From: RGIG3009 sp045653425
GTDB taxonomy: Bacteria; Bacillota; Clostridia; Oscillospirales; Acutalibacteraceae
Direction of reading: 5' to 3'
Assembly (NCBI GenBank): GCA_045653425.1
Contig: JAZOLU010000044.1
Location: forward strand, 1 to 63,132
Length of the DNA: 63,132 bases
Part shown: in pieces, positions 50,376 through 59,920 of the stretch
Numbering within the stretch: the stretch's first letter is position 1
Layout of the letters: the number at the start of each line of letters is the position of its first letter
Translations under genes and position numbers: made by a program
The notes under the pieces: model-generated
Told to the model about the DNA's origin: nothing
Databases searched by the model: none
Seen by the model: only the letters and a program-made list of their open reading frames with translations

Positions 50376-52703
50376 TCATAGCAACAGTCGGCGCAAATCC
50401 TCTACGGTATCTGCCAATACGTCGGCACCGGCGGCGGTGAGTTCAGCGCGGTCGCCGTAGCCGTACAACACACCTACCGTGCGCATACCCAATGCGCGTC
50501 CACCCTCCACGTCAAAGCGGCGGTCGCCTATCATCATCGCTTCGGCGGGGTTGATTCCCTCACGCTCCATAGCGCGGGCAATTACTGCGGCTTTGTTTGC
50601 CCGCTTTTCTGCCATATCCGCGCCGGCAATGCAGGCAAAGTGTTCGGCGAGGCCAAAATGCTGCATTAAACGGCAAGCGTACATTTCCGGTTTGGAGGTA
50701 GCCATCACCACCCGATACCCGCCGCGGCGCAAATCGCGCAGCAGCGCGGGAACGCCGGCGTATACCTCGTTTTCGTACAAGCCCGTTACGGCGTAATATT
50801 CCCGATACGCCGCCAGTGCCTGGCGCGATTGTTCGGGGGTGAACCCGTAAAATTCGCAAAACGAGTCCATTAGCGGCGGGCCGATAAAGCGATACAGGCG
50901 GGTACAATCCGGCTCGTCTATGCCGAATCGGCGCAACGCAAACTGCACGGAACGCGTAATACCCAGCGCGGGGTCGGTTAAGGTGCCGTCCAAATCGAAC
51001 AACAACCAGCGGTACGGACGCGAAATACATTTCTCGTTAAAAAAGTGCAGGTCATATTCCCCATTTACGGGGTGCGGCGCGCCGTGGTCCGCATACACCA
51101 GCGTGCCGTCGCTGAGCAACGCCGTGCCGCGGCGGGTGGCCGCGGGGCGGCGAAAACGCGCATCGGTATCCGCCAAGCGTTTTAGGCGGCGGCGCTCCTC
51201 CGAGCCCGTATCCAGCACGGCGGGCAGTACGCCGGCGGGGTTGGCGGCCAATCGGTCACACACCATCGCCTCCCGCAAGGCTTCGGGTTGTACATTCGGC
51301 AAAGCACAAAAGGTATCCCACACAAGCGTGGTAAGCGTATCTTGTGAGGGTGCGGCGGGCAACACTGCACCCAAGGCGTTCAGTGCCACCGCCAAGTCAC
51401 AACCCGCAGTATCTGTGACATACGCTAACGTGCGGCGAAACCGACCACTGTTATACAAGCGGTCAAACGCCGCTTCCGCGCGGTGTAATGCCGCGATATC
51501 CACAGCACTGAGCCACGGGGTGTGTTGCACCTCGTAAGGCGGCGTTTCGGCAAACGTACCGGGGTAACGTAACGGTTGTTGTTCCAGCGGTGAGCCATAC
51601 AACCGTTTAAGAAACCCAAAATGCAGGCGGTGCGGGCGGAGCGCATAGGCAGTACGCACACTCTCCCAAAACGTTGCCGCATCCTCCTTAGGCAAACCGG
51701 CAATTAAATCCAGATGCACGGTTACATTATCACACGCCAGCAAGTGGCGAATGTTACGCACCAGCCGCTCGGTATCCGTTGAGCGGCACACCGCCGCCAG
51801 CGTGGGCGCGTGGAACGACTGCACCCCAATTTCCAACTGAAACAAACCGACGGGTGCTTCTGCGAGTACGGTCAGTGTTTCCTCATCCAACAGGTCGCCC
51901 GCAATTTCAAAATGAAAACACACGCCCTTGGGAATCCGCGTGCCGTAATTTTCCGCAATAAAACGGAACAACCGCAACGCCCGCGCACGGTTGGCGTTAA
52001 ACGTGCGGTCCACCAATTTTACGGTTTTTGTGCCGCTGTTGGCGAGCAAAAGCAGTTCCTCGCGGGCGCGCTGCTCCGGATAAAACCGCACCGTGCCGCA
52101 CCGCCCCGACAAGCAAAACGCACAAGAGAACGGACACCCGCGCGACGTTTCCAAATACGCAATGCGCCCGCCCAGTGCCTCAAAATACTCCGGCACGTAA
52201 GGGCTGGGCGGAATATCGCTGGGGGTGTAGGGTTCGGCAATATGCACACCGTCCCGCGTGCGCACACACACGCCCGGCAACCCCGCAAGCGGCTCCCCCG
52301 CCGCCAACGCTTGCAGCAACAACGCCAGCGGGCGCTCGCCCTCACCGGACAGCACGCAATCCACGGCGGGGGTTTGCGCCAGCAACTCGCCCGCGCGGTA
52401 ACTCACTTCCGGCCCGCCCAGCACCACCGTGCAGTGGGGATTTTCCGCTTTTAACCGCTGCGCCAAGCGCAACACGGTGTTAATATTCCAAATATAACAA
52501 CAAAAACACCACACGTCCGCCGCCGTTTGGTGCAGGCGGGCAAGCAGGGTATCCTCGCTTTCGTTCACCGTGCCCTCGCACACCACCGGCTCGGCACAAT
52601 CGTGCGCGTACGCACGCACCCCCGCCAGCAAACACCACGGTGCCAGCGACGAATGAATGTACTGCGAATTCAAATTGCATAAGGTGACTCGCCGTGGATG
52701 CAT
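50376..52703 (-). CDS. B12-binding radical SAM (DUF4080) protein fused to a HAD phosphatase
   Basis: A 775-aa fusion. The N-terminus is a cobalamin-binding-like Rossmann domain (about 1-135, with VVLGGPEVSYRAGELL). Next is a radical SAM domain with the [4Fe-4S] motif CPFSCAFC (about 180) and DLIAGLPKED, then a DUF4080-type C-terminal region (about 390-545). After residue about 560 a complete HAD hydrolase begins: motif I FDLDGTLTDPALG, motif II VVMATSKPE, a lysine region NKAAVIA, and motif IV MIGDRRFDVEGG, resembling phosphoglycolate phosphatase or 5'-nucleotidase. The two parts are in one frame with no sign of a frameshift. The ATG at 52703 follows GAGGAGAG. The substrate is unknown. Confidence 0.88.
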   Translation of the reverse strand: MHPRRVTLCNLNSQYIHSSLAPWCLLAGVRAYAHDCAEPVVCEGTVNESEDTLLARLHQTAADVWCFCCYIWNINTVLRLAQRLKAENPHCTVVLGGPEVSYRAGELLAQTPAVDCVLSGEGERPLALLLQALAAGEPLAGLPGVCVRTRDGVHIAEPYTPSDIPPSPYVPEYFEALGGRIAYLETSRGCPFSCAFCLSGRCGTVRFYPEQRAREELLLLANSGTKTVKLVDRTFNANRARALRLFRFIAENYGTRIPKGVCFHFEIAGDLLDEETLTVLAEAPVGLFQLEIGVQSFHAPTLAAVCRSTDTERLVRNIRHLLACDNVTVHLDLIAGLPKEDAATFWESVRTAYALRPHRLHFGFLKRLYGSPLEQQPLRYPGTFAETPPYEVQHTPWLSAVDIAALHRAEAAFDRLYNSGRFRRTLAYVTDTAGCDLAVALNALGAVLPAAPSQDTLTTLVWDTFCALPNVQPEALREAMVCDRLAANPAGVLPAVLDTGSEERRRLKRLADTDARFRRPAATRRGTALLSDGTLVYADHGAPHPVNGEYDLHFFNEKCISRPYRWLLFDLDGTLTDPALGITRSVQFALRRFGIDEPDCTRLYRFIGPPLMDSFCEFYGFTPEQSRQALAAYREYYAVTGLYENEVYAGVPALLRDLRRGGYRVVMATSKPEMYACRLMQHFGLAEHFACIAGADMAEKRANKAAVIARAMEREGINPAEAMMIGDRRFDVEGGRALGMRTVGVLYGYGDRAELTAAGADVLADTVEDLRRLLL

Positions 52704-52849
52704 ACCCGTCTCTCCTCTCATGCACCCCATTGTACCACAGTTTTTCACCGTCGACAACCGTCTTTTCCACCGCGCACCTTGACATTTTGTCCAGTTCTGT
52801 ATCGCCACAGCCGCGGCGTGTTGTACACAATGACAGAAATGTCAATTTT

Positions 52850-52930
52850 GTTGCATATTTATGAATTTTTACTTGACATTTTCCTTTATATAGTGTATAC
52901 TATGGTGCATATCGTGAATATTTATTCTGG
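52850..52930 (+). promoter_or_regulatory. Arginine operon promoter flanked by two ARG boxes
   Basis: TTGACA (52873-52878) and TATACT (52896-52901) are separated by 17 bp. An ARG-box-like sequence TGCATATTTATGAA lies at 52853-52866, just upstream of the -35. A second, GAATATTTATTC with perfect dyad symmetry at its ends, lies at 52916-52927 over the early transcribed region and ribosome site. The arrangement fits repression by ArgR at high arginine. Confidence 0.82.
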
Positions 52931-52944
52931 GAGGTTACATAACC

Positions 52945-54162
52945 GTGGATAAGAAAAACATTAAAAAAGTAGTGCTTGCGTATTCGGGTGGTTTGGACAC
53001 GTCCATTATCATTCCGTGGCTTAAAGAGAACTACAACAACTGCGAAGTCATTGCCGTTTCCGGCAACGTGGGTCAAGCGGACGAACTGGAGGGCTTGGAA
53101 GAAAAGGCACTTAAAACCGGCGCGTCCAAACTGTACGTGTTGGATTTGACGGATGAGTATGTGGACGATTACATTATCCCCTGCGTAAAAGCCGGCGCGG
53201 TGTATGAGGAATATCTGCTGGGTACCAGCCACGCGCGCCCCTGCATTGCCAAGGGCTTGGTGGAGATTGCCATTAAGGAGAACGCCGACGCCATTTGCCA
53301 CGGTTGCACCGGCAAGGGCAACGACCAAGTGCGGTTTGAACTGGCGGTTAAACACTTTGCACCGAGTATGCCCATCATTGCCCCGTGGCGTGAGTGGGAT
53401 ATCAAATCCCGCGAGGAGGAGATTGAGTACGCGGAAGCGCACAACATCCCGCTGAAAATTAACCGCGAAACCAACTATTCCAAAGACAAGAACTTGTGGC
53501 ACCTTTCCCACGAGGGTATGGATTTGGAGGACACCGGCAACGAACCGCAATACGAAAAACCCGGCTTTTTGGAAATGGGTGTTTCTCCCCTGCAAGCACC
53601 GGATGTCCCCACGTATGTGGAACTGGAATTTGAGCAAGGCGTGCCCGTAGCACTGGACGGCGAAAAAATGAGTGCCAAAAACATTGTGTTAAAACTCAAT
53701 GAACTGGGCGGTGCCAACGGCGTGGGTATTATTGACATTGTGGAAAACCGTTTGGTGGGTATGAAATGCCGCGGCGTGTACGAAACGCCCGGCGGCACCA
53801 TTCTGTACAAAGCGCACAGCGTGCTGGAAAGCATCTGCTTGGATAAAATGACGTTGCACGAAAAACAACGGATGTCCATCACCTTTGCGGAACTGGTATA
53901 CAACGGCCAGTGGTTCACCCCCTTGCGTGAGGCGATGTCCGCGTTTGTGGACAAAACGCAAGAGCGCGTAACCGGCAAGGTACGGCTCAAACTGTACAAG
54001 GGCAACATCATCAATGCCGGCGTGTGGAGCCCCTACACGCTGTACAGCGAGGAGATTGCCACCTTTGGCGAAAGCGACTACAACCAAAAAGATTCTGAGG
54101 GTTTCATTAACCTGTTCGGTCTGCCCATTACGGTGCAGGCGTTGGTTGACGGCAAGAAATAA
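52945..54162 (+). CDS. argG: Argininosuccinate synthase
   Basis: ArgG joins citrulline and aspartate with ATP. The 405-aa protein starts with GTG after GGGAGG and has the PP-loop VLAYSGGLDTSIII (residues 9-22), GTSHARPCIAKGLVEIA, the conserved HGCTGKGNDQVRFE, and SPYTLYSEEIATFGESDYNQKDSEGFI at the end. It opens the operon argG-argH-argC-argJ-argB-argD-argF, directly downstream of the ARG-box promoter. Confidence 0.98.
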   Translation: MDKKNIKKVVLAYSGGLDTSIIIPWLKENYNNCEVIAVSGNVGQADELEGLEEKALKTGASKLYVLDLTDEYVDDYIIPCVKAGAVYEEYLLGTSHARPCIAKGLVEIAIKENADAICHGCTGKGNDQVRFELAVKHFAPSMPIIAPWREWDIKSREEEIEYAEAHNIPLKINRETNYSKDKNLWHLSHEGMDLEDTGNEPQYEKPGFLEMGVSPLQAPDVPTYVELEFEQGVPVALDGEKMSAKNIVLKLNELGGANGVGIIDIVENRLVGMKCRGVYETPGGTILYKAHSVLESICLDKMTLHEKQRMSITFAELVYNGQWFTPLREAMSAFVDKTQERVTGKVRLKLYKGNIINAGVWSPYTLYSEEIATFGESDYNQKDSEGFINLFGLPITVQALVDGKK

Positions 54163-54178
54163 GCATACAAAAACGACA

Positions 54179-54206
54179 GTCCTGCGCGGGGCTTCCCGTG
54201 CAGGAC
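54179..54206 (+). promoter_or_regulatory. Intercistronic hairpin between argG and argH
   Basis: A 12-bp stem GTCCTGCGCGGG / CCCGTGCAGGAC (one mismatch) with a 4-nt loop is followed 5 nt later by a short T-run. It may cause partial termination or set mRNA stability between argG and the later arg genes. Confidence 0.6.
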
Positions 54207-54237
54207 CATCCGATTTTTATGGCGGGAGGATTGTGAA

Positions 54238-55614
54238 ATGGCAAAACTGTGGGCAGGCAGAACGGACGGCGCCACCGACAAATTGGCAGACGATTTTAAT
54301 TCATCCATCCGGTTTGACCACGTTATGTACCGACAGGACATTACCGGAAGTATGGCGCACGCTGCTATGTTGGGCGCGCAAGGGATTATTACCCCCGCCG
54401 AAGCAGAGCAACTCATTAACGGCTTGCAGGGCGTGCTGGACGATTTGGAAAGCGGCACACTTACGTGGGATATGTCCTGCGAGGATATTCATATGTTTGT
54501 GGAACAGGTGCTCACCGAGCGGTTGGGTGCGGTTGGCAAAAAGTTGCACACCGCCCGCAGCCGTAACGACCAAGTGGCGTTGGATTTGCGGATGTACCTG
54601 CGTGAGGGGATTGACACGGTGGTGTCCCTCACCGAAACGCTCACCGCAGCCATCACCGCGCAAGCCGAGCAACACAAGGCGGTTATTCTGCCGGGGTACA
54701 CGCATCTGCAACGGGCACAACCCATCACCTTTGGGCATCATTTAATGGCGTATGCCATGATGTTGTTGCGTGACCGCGACCGTTTGCTGGACTGCCGCCG
54801 CCGTATGAACCAATCCCCCATTGGGTGTTGTGCCTTGGCGGGCACCACCTACGCCACCGACCGCCGCTTTGAAGCGGCGCAGTTGGGGTTTGACGGCATT
54901 TGCCGCAACAGTTTGGACGGCGTGTCCGACCGCGACTTTTGCGTGGAACTGCTGGCGGCACTCTCGCTGCTGATGATGCACCTTTCCCGTTTTTCTGAGG
55001 AGATTATTTTGTGGTCCAGTTGGGAATTTAAGTTTGTGGAACTGGCAGATGCCTTTACCACCGGCTCGTCCATTATGCCGCAAAAAAAGAACCCCGATAT
55101 GGCGGAACTGGTGCGCGGCAAAACCGGCCGTGTATATGGCGATTTGTTGTCCATTCTCACCGTGTTAAAGGGCTTGCCGCTGGCGTATAACAAAGATATG
55201 CAAGAAGATAAAGAAAGCGTGTTTGACGCGCTAGAAACCGTAAAAATGTGTTTGCCCGTGTTCACCGGTATGATAAGCACCATGCACGTGTGCGCCGATA
55301 CCATGCGCCGCGCGGCAGAAACCGGCTTTATTAACGCCACCGACCTGGCGGACTGGATGGTCGCGCACGGGTTGCCGTTCCGCGATGCGTACAAGCTCTC
55401 CGGTCAACTGGTGGCGCGGTGTATTGCGGATGGCTTGGTACTGGAAACATTGCCGCTTTCCGTGTACCGCGAATACAGCGATATTTTTGACGAAACCGTG
55501 TATGACGCGATTGACCTCGACGCCTGTGTGGAGCGCCGCATCAGCGAAGGCGGCACCTCCGTTGGGTCAGTGGAAGCGCAAATTGAGTATGTGAAAGAGA
55601 TGTTAGCCCAATGA
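54238..55614 (+). CDS. argH: Argininosuccinate lyase
   Basis: ArgH splits argininosuccinate into arginine and fumarate. The 458-aa protein has N-terminal LWAGRTDGATDKLADDFNSSI, HTARSRNDQVALDLRMYLRE, PGYTHLQRAQPITFGHH, and the fumarase-superfamily signature GSSIMPQKKNPDMAELVRGK (catalytic Ser loop, about residue 280). The ATG follows CGGGAGGATT. Its stop overlaps the argC start (ATGA). Confidence 0.98.
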   Translation: MAKLWAGRTDGATDKLADDFNSSIRFDHVMYRQDITGSMAHAAMLGAQGIITPAEAEQLINGLQGVLDDLESGTLTWDMSCEDIHMFVEQVLTERLGAVGKKLHTARSRNDQVALDLRMYLREGIDTVVSLTETLTAAITAQAEQHKAVILPGYTHLQRAQPITFGHHLMAYAMMLLRDRDRLLDCRRRMNQSPIGCCALAGTTYATDRRFEAAQLGFDGICRNSLDGVSDRDFCVELLAALSLLMMHLSRFSEEIILWSSWEFKFVELADAFTTGSSIMPQKKNPDMAELVRGKTGRVYGDLLSILTVLKGLPLAYNKDMQEDKESVFDALETVKMCLPVFTGMISTMHVCADTMRRAAETGFINATDLADWMVAHGLPFRDAYKLSGQLVARCIADGLVLETLPLSVYREYSDIFDETVYDAIDLDACVERRISEGGTSVGSVEAQIEYVKEMLAQ

Positions 55615-56534
55615 CAACTGTTTTTATTGACGGCAGTGCCGGCACCACCGGCTTGCGTATTCACGACCGCTTGTCCGCACGCACGGACTTGCGGCTGCTC
55701 ACCTTGCCGGACGACCGCCGCAAAGACCCTGCCGCCCGTGCAGAAGCGTTACACCAAGCGGATATCGCATTTTTGTGTTTACCCGACGCCGCCGCGCGGG
55801 AAGCGGTGGCACTGGCGGGCGATGCCGACACCGTGATTATTGACACCTCCACCGCCCACCGCACCGAAGCGGGCTGGGCGTACGGTTTTCCCGAATTGCC
55901 GGGACGGCGAGAGGCTATTCTCACCTCGCGCCGCATTGCCAATCCGGGGTGCCACGCGGGCGGGTTTTTGGCACTGGTCACACCGCTGGTAACGGCGGGA
56001 CTGCTCGCAGCGGACACACCGCTTACCTGTTTTTCGCTTACGGGGTATACCGGCGGCGGCAAAGGGATGATAGCGGAATACGAGGACGCCGAGCGCGACC
56101 CGTTGTTGGACGCTCCGCGCCAATACGGGCTGACCCAACAACACAAGCACTTAAAAGAAATGGTGGCCGTGGCGGGGCTTTCGCGCACGCCGGTGTTTTG
56201 CCCCGTTGTGGCGGCATTCCCCTGCGGAATGGAAGTAACCGTGCCGCTGTTTGCACACCAACTGCGCGGCCGTGTGGACGACGTAAAAGCCCTTTACCGC
56301 GAAACCTACGCCAACGGTTTGGTGCGGTATGCAGACAGCGGGGACGAAAACGGATTTTTGTCCGCCGCGGCTTTTGCGGGACGTGACGATATGCAAGTTA
56401 CCGTGGCCGGCAACGAAGAGCGTGTTTTGCTGATTGCACGGTTTGATAATTTGGGCAAGGGTGCTTCCGGTGCCGCCATACAAAATATGAATTTGGTACT
56501 GGGTGTGGACGAGACCACCGGTTTGGTTATTTGA
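55611..56534 (+). CDS. argC: N-acetyl-gamma-glutamyl-phosphate reductase (short type)
   Basis: ArgC reduces acetylglutamyl phosphate to the semialdehyde with NADPH. The 307-aa product is the short type-2 form. It has GSAGTTGLRIHDRL (residues 8-21), the catalytic Cys in RIANPGCHAGGFLALV (about 110), TGYTGGGKGMIAEYED, and C-terminal NLGKGASGAAIQNMNLVLG. It is translationally coupled to argH by a 4-nt overlap. Confidence 0.97.
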   Translation: MTTVFIDGSAGTTGLRIHDRLSARTDLRLLTLPDDRRKDPAARAEALHQADIAFLCLPDAAAREAVALAGDADTVIIDTSTAHRTEAGWAYGFPELPGRREAILTSRRIANPGCHAGGFLALVTPLVTAGLLAADTPLTCFSLTGYTGGGKGMIAEYEDAERDPLLDAPRQYGLTQQHKHLKEMVAVAGLSRTPVFCPVVAAFPCGMEVTVPLFAHQLRGRVDDVKALYRETYANGLVRYADSGDENGFLSAAAFAGRDDMQVTVAGNEERVLLIARFDNLGKGASGAAIQNMNLVLGVDETTGLVI

Positions 56535-56623
56535 TTAACGAGTATTTTAACAATGCCACAGCGGAAAATTGGCCCCTCAAAATCGAGTTCGGGTTTTAAT
56601 GCTTTGGCTATTTAGGAGGACGT

Positions 56624-57841
56624 ATGTTTCAGTTAATTAACGGCGGCGTGTGTGCCGCCAAAGGATTTTCGGCAAATGGCGTGCATTGCGGTATTCGCCG
56701 CAACCGCACCAAACGCGACTTGGCATTGATTGTCAGCGAAGTACCCGCCGCGGCGGCCGCCGTGTACACCACCAATTTGGTAAAAGGCGCACCGCTCACC
56801 GTCACCAAACAACATTTGGCAAACGGCCGCGCGCAAGCCGTTATTTGCAACAGCGGCAACGCCAACACGTGCAACGCCAACGGTTTGGAAATTGCCGAGC
56901 AAATGAGCGAGTTGGTGGCGCAACACACCAACGTAGCCGCGGAAGACGTTATTGTGGCGTCCACGGGCGTTATCGGTCAACCGCTGGATATTGCTCCCAT
57001 TGCCGCGGGCTTGCCCGCGTTGGCGGCGGGGTTGTCCGAAAACGGCGGGGATGCCGCCGCGGAGGCCATTATGACCACCGATACCGTGAAAAAAGAAGTA
57101 GCGGTTTCGTTCACACTGGGCGGCAAAACCTGTCATTTGGGCGGCATTGCCAAAGGCAGCGGGATGATTCACCCCAATATGGCAACCATGCTGGTGTTCC
57201 TCACCACCGACGTGGCCATCTCCCCCGCTATGTTGCAAACGGCACTTTCCGGTGACATTGCCAACACGTTTAATATGGTGAGCATTGACGGCGATACCTC
57301 CACCAACGATATGGTAACGGTGCTTGCCAACGGGTTAGCGGGCAACGACGAAATCACCGCCGAGGGCGAGGATTTTTCCGTATTTATGAAAGCACTCAAC
57401 ACCGTGACCGTGCAGTTGTGTCGGTTAATCGTGGGTGACGGTGAGGGTGCCACCAAACTGTTGGAATGTCAGGTCAGCGGCGCGGCGGATACCGCTACCG
57501 CCAAAACGGTGGCAAAAAGCGTGGTTTGTTCCAGCTTGCTCAAAGCCGCTATGTTTGGGGCGGATGCCAACTGGGGGCGCGTGTTGTGTGCCATTGGGTA
57601 CAGCGGCGCCGCGGTGGACGTCTCCCGCGTGGGCGTGGCGTTTTCTTCCGCCAAAGGCACCATTACGGTGTGCGAAAACGGCGCGGGCGTGCCGTTTTCG
57701 GAAGAACTGGCCAAAGAAATTTTGCTGGAACGCGATATTGATATTTTGGTCACGCTGGGCACGGGGGACGCTTCGGCTACCGCGTGGGGTTGCGACTTAA
57801 CGTACGATTATGTAAAAATCAACGGTGATTACCGCACCTAA
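56624..57841 (+). CDS. argJ: Glutamate N-acetyltransferase / ornithine acetyltransferase
   Basis: ArgJ recycles the acetyl group from acetylornithine to glutamate and is autocleaved at a conserved Thr. The 405-aa precursor has the N-terminal KGFSANGVHCGIRRNRTKRDL and the cleavage/nucleophile site KGSGMIHPNMATMLVFLTTD (Thr after A-x-M, about residue 190). The C-terminal sequence is NGDYRT after WGCDLTYDYVKI. Presence of argJ and absence of argA or argE in the window indicate the cyclic arginine pathway. The ATG follows TTAGGAGG. The 89-nt gap after argC holds no gene. Confidence 0.98.
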   Translation: MFQLINGGVCAAKGFSANGVHCGIRRNRTKRDLALIVSEVPAAAAAVYTTNLVKGAPLTVTKQHLANGRAQAVICNSGNANTCNANGLEIAEQMSELVAQHTNVAAEDVIVASTGVIGQPLDIAPIAAGLPALAAGLSENGGDAAAEAIMTTDTVKKEVAVSFTLGGKTCHLGGIAKGSGMIHPNMATMLVFLTTDVAISPAMLQTALSGDIANTFNMVSIDGDTSTNDMVTVLANGLAGNDEITAEGEDFSVFMKALNTVTVQLCRLIVGDGEGATKLLECQVSGAADTATAKTVAKSVVCSSLLKAAMFGADANWGRVLCAIGYSGAAVDVSRVGVAFSSAKGTITVCENGAGVPFSEELAKEILLERDIDILVTLGTGDASATAWGCDLTYDYVKINGDYRT

Positions 57842-57855
57842 CGGAGGAATTAGTT

Positions 57856-58725
57856 ATGGATACCCATTTTTCCAACGCACAACGGGCGGAAGTGCTTACC
57901 CAAGCACTCCCCTACATTAAACGCTACAACGGCAAAATTGTTGTGGTAAAATACGGCGGCAACGCCATGATTAACGACCATCTGCGCGAGCAGGTAATGG
58001 AAGACATTGTGCTGTTGTGGCTTATCGGCGTTAAAGTGGTGTTGGTGCACGGCGGCGGGCCCGAAATCAACGATTTGATGGGCAAACTGGGCAAAAAGCC
58101 GCAGTTTGTGGACGGTTTGCGCGTAACCGACAAAGAAACCGTGGACATTGTGCAAATGGTGCTCGCGGGCAAAGTGAACAAAACGCTGGTAAATCTGCTG
58201 GAAATGAAAGGCGGCAAAGCCATGGGCATTTCCGGTATGGACGGGCGGCTGATTGAAGCAGAAATGCGCGACGAGCGGCTGGGCTACGTGGGTTCTATCA
58301 CCAAGGTGCACATTCGCCCCGTGTTGGATTTGTTGGAAAAAGGGTACATTCCGGTTATCTCCACGTTGGGGTGCGACAAAAACGGCAACACCTACAACAT
58401 TAACGGCGACACCGCCGCCGCCTACATTGCGGGGGCTATGAACGCCGAGCGTTTGGTGATGATGACGGATATTGCAGGGATTCTGCGCGATAAAGATGAC
58501 CCCGCTACGCTCATTCCCGAAGTGACCATTGCCGAGGCCAAGCGTTTGTGCGACGAAGGCGTGGTCTCCGGTGGGATGATTCCCAAAGTGGATTGCTGCA
58601 TTGAAGCCATCCACAAAGGCGTAAAAAACGTGATTATTATGGACGGGCGTGTTCCCCACTCCATTTTAATGGAAATTCTGACAGACGAAGGTGCCGGCAC
58701 GATGGTAACGGAGGGGAACGTATGA
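57856..58725 (+). CDS. argB: Acetylglutamate kinase
   Basis: ArgB phosphorylates N-acetylglutamate. The 289-aa protein has VVKYGGNAMIND (residues 30-41), VLVHGGGPEINDLM (substrate loop), and the C-terminal ATP site GVVSGGMIPKVDCCIEAIHKG. The length, with an N-terminal helix (about 1-20), matches the arginine-sensitive hexameric type, so feedback inhibition is possible. It starts 14 nt after argJ with CGGAGGAAT, and overlaps argD by 4 nt. Confidence 0.98.
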   Translation: MDTHFSNAQRAEVLTQALPYIKRYNGKIVVVKYGGNAMINDHLREQVMEDIVLLWLIGVKVVLVHGGGPEINDLMGKLGKKPQFVDGLRVTDKETVDIVQMVLAGKVNKTLVNLLEMKGGKAMGISGMDGRLIEAEMRDERLGYVGSITKVHIRPVLDLLEKGYIPVISTLGCDKNGNTYNINGDTAAAYIAGAMNAERLVMMTDIAGILRDKDDPATLIPEVTIAEAKRLCDEGVVSGGMIPKVDCCIEAIHKGVKNVIIMDGRVPHSILMEILTDEGAGTMVTEGNV

Positions 58726-59894
58726 GCACGTTAACCGAGCGCGACCAAGCGTATGTGGCGGGAACGTACCGCCGTTTTCCGGTAGAAATTGTCTCCGGCA
58801 AAGGCTCCCTGTTGTGGGATACCGCCGGTAAACGATACATAGATATGGGTTCCGGCATTGGCGTTACGGCATTCGGCATAGCGGACGATGCGTGGCAAGC
58901 GGCGGTAACGGAGCAACTGGGGCGTGTGCAGCACACCTCCAACTTGTATTACACCGAACCGTGCGTGGCACTGGCGCAACGCTTGTGCGAGCGCACGGGT
59001 ATGAGCCGTGTGTTTTTTGCCAACTCCGGCGCGGAAGCCAACGAGTGCGCCGTTAAAGTGGCGCGCAAATATGCCGCCGAGCACAAGGGCGCGGAGTACA
59101 CCGCCATTATTACCCTGCAAAACAGTTTTCACGGCCGCACACTCACCACGCTGGCCGCCACAGGGCAGGACCAATTCCATTCCCTGTTCCGGCCACTCAC
59201 CCCCGGCTTTTATCACGCTCCCGCGGGCGATTTAGCGGCGTTGGAAGCGTTGGTGCGGGAACACCCCACCGCCGGTATTCTGTTGGAATGTGTACAGGGC
59301 GAGGGCGGTGTAAACGCCTTGTCCCCCGCCTACGTTCAGCAGGTGGCGGCGTTGGCGCAGCGTGAGGACATTGTGCTGATGATTGACGAGGTGCAAACCG
59401 GCAACGGGCGCACCGGCACGTTGTATGCGTACGAGCAGTTTGGCATTACGCCCGACGTGGTCACCACCGCCAAGGGCTTGGGCGGCGGTTTGCCGTTGGG
59501 TGCTACGCTGATGAGCCAAAAAGTGGCTACCGTACTGGGTTACGGTGACCACGGCTCTACCTTTGGCGGCAACCCCGTATGCTGCGCGGGTGCCATTAAC
59601 GTGATTGACCGTATTGACGAAGCGTTGCTGGCGGAAGTACGCGCCAAAAGTGCCTATATTATTGAGCAACTCACCGGTGCACCGGGCGTGGTTTCCGTTA
59701 CCGGGTTGGGGCTAATGCTGGGCGTGGAAACCACCCGCCCCGCCGCCGAGGTACTGGCAGAGTGCCGCGAGCACGGCGTGCTCTGCCTCACCGCGAAACA
59801 TAAAGTACGGTTGTTGCCCGCACTCAACATTCCGCAAGAGGTGTTGGCAGAGGCGATTGCCGTTTTAAAAGCCGCTTGCGCCCCCCGTACTTAA
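58722..59894 (+). CDS. argD: Acetylornithine aminotransferase
   Basis: ArgD transfers an amino group to acetylglutamate semialdehyde with PLP. The 390-aa protein is a class III aminotransferase. It has GIGVTAFGIADDAWQ, FFANSGAEANECAVKVARKYA, LIDEVQTGNGRTG, the PLP-lysine in TTAKGLGGGLPLG (about residue 250), and GDHGSTFGGNPVCCA. Overlap with argB (ATGA) shows coupling. Confidence 0.97.
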   Translation: MSTLTERDQAYVAGTYRRFPVEIVSGKGSLLWDTAGKRYIDMGSGIGVTAFGIADDAWQAAVTEQLGRVQHTSNLYYTEPCVALAQRLCERTGMSRVFFANSGAEANECAVKVARKYAAEHKGAEYTAIITLQNSFHGRTLTTLAATGQDQFHSLFRPLTPGFYHAPAGDLAALEALVREHPTAGILLECVQGEGGVNALSPAYVQQVAALAQREDIVLMIDEVQTGNGRTGTLYAYEQFGITPDVVTTAKGLGGGLPLGATLMSQKVATVLGYGDHGSTFGGNPVCCAGAINVIDRIDEALLAEVRAKSAYIIEQLTGAPGVVSVTGLGLMLGVETTRPAAEVLAECREHGVLCLTAKHKVRLLPALNIPQEVLAEAIAVLKAACAPRT

Positions 59895-59920
59895 ACCCTG
59901 TTTTTTAAGGAGGAAATCGT

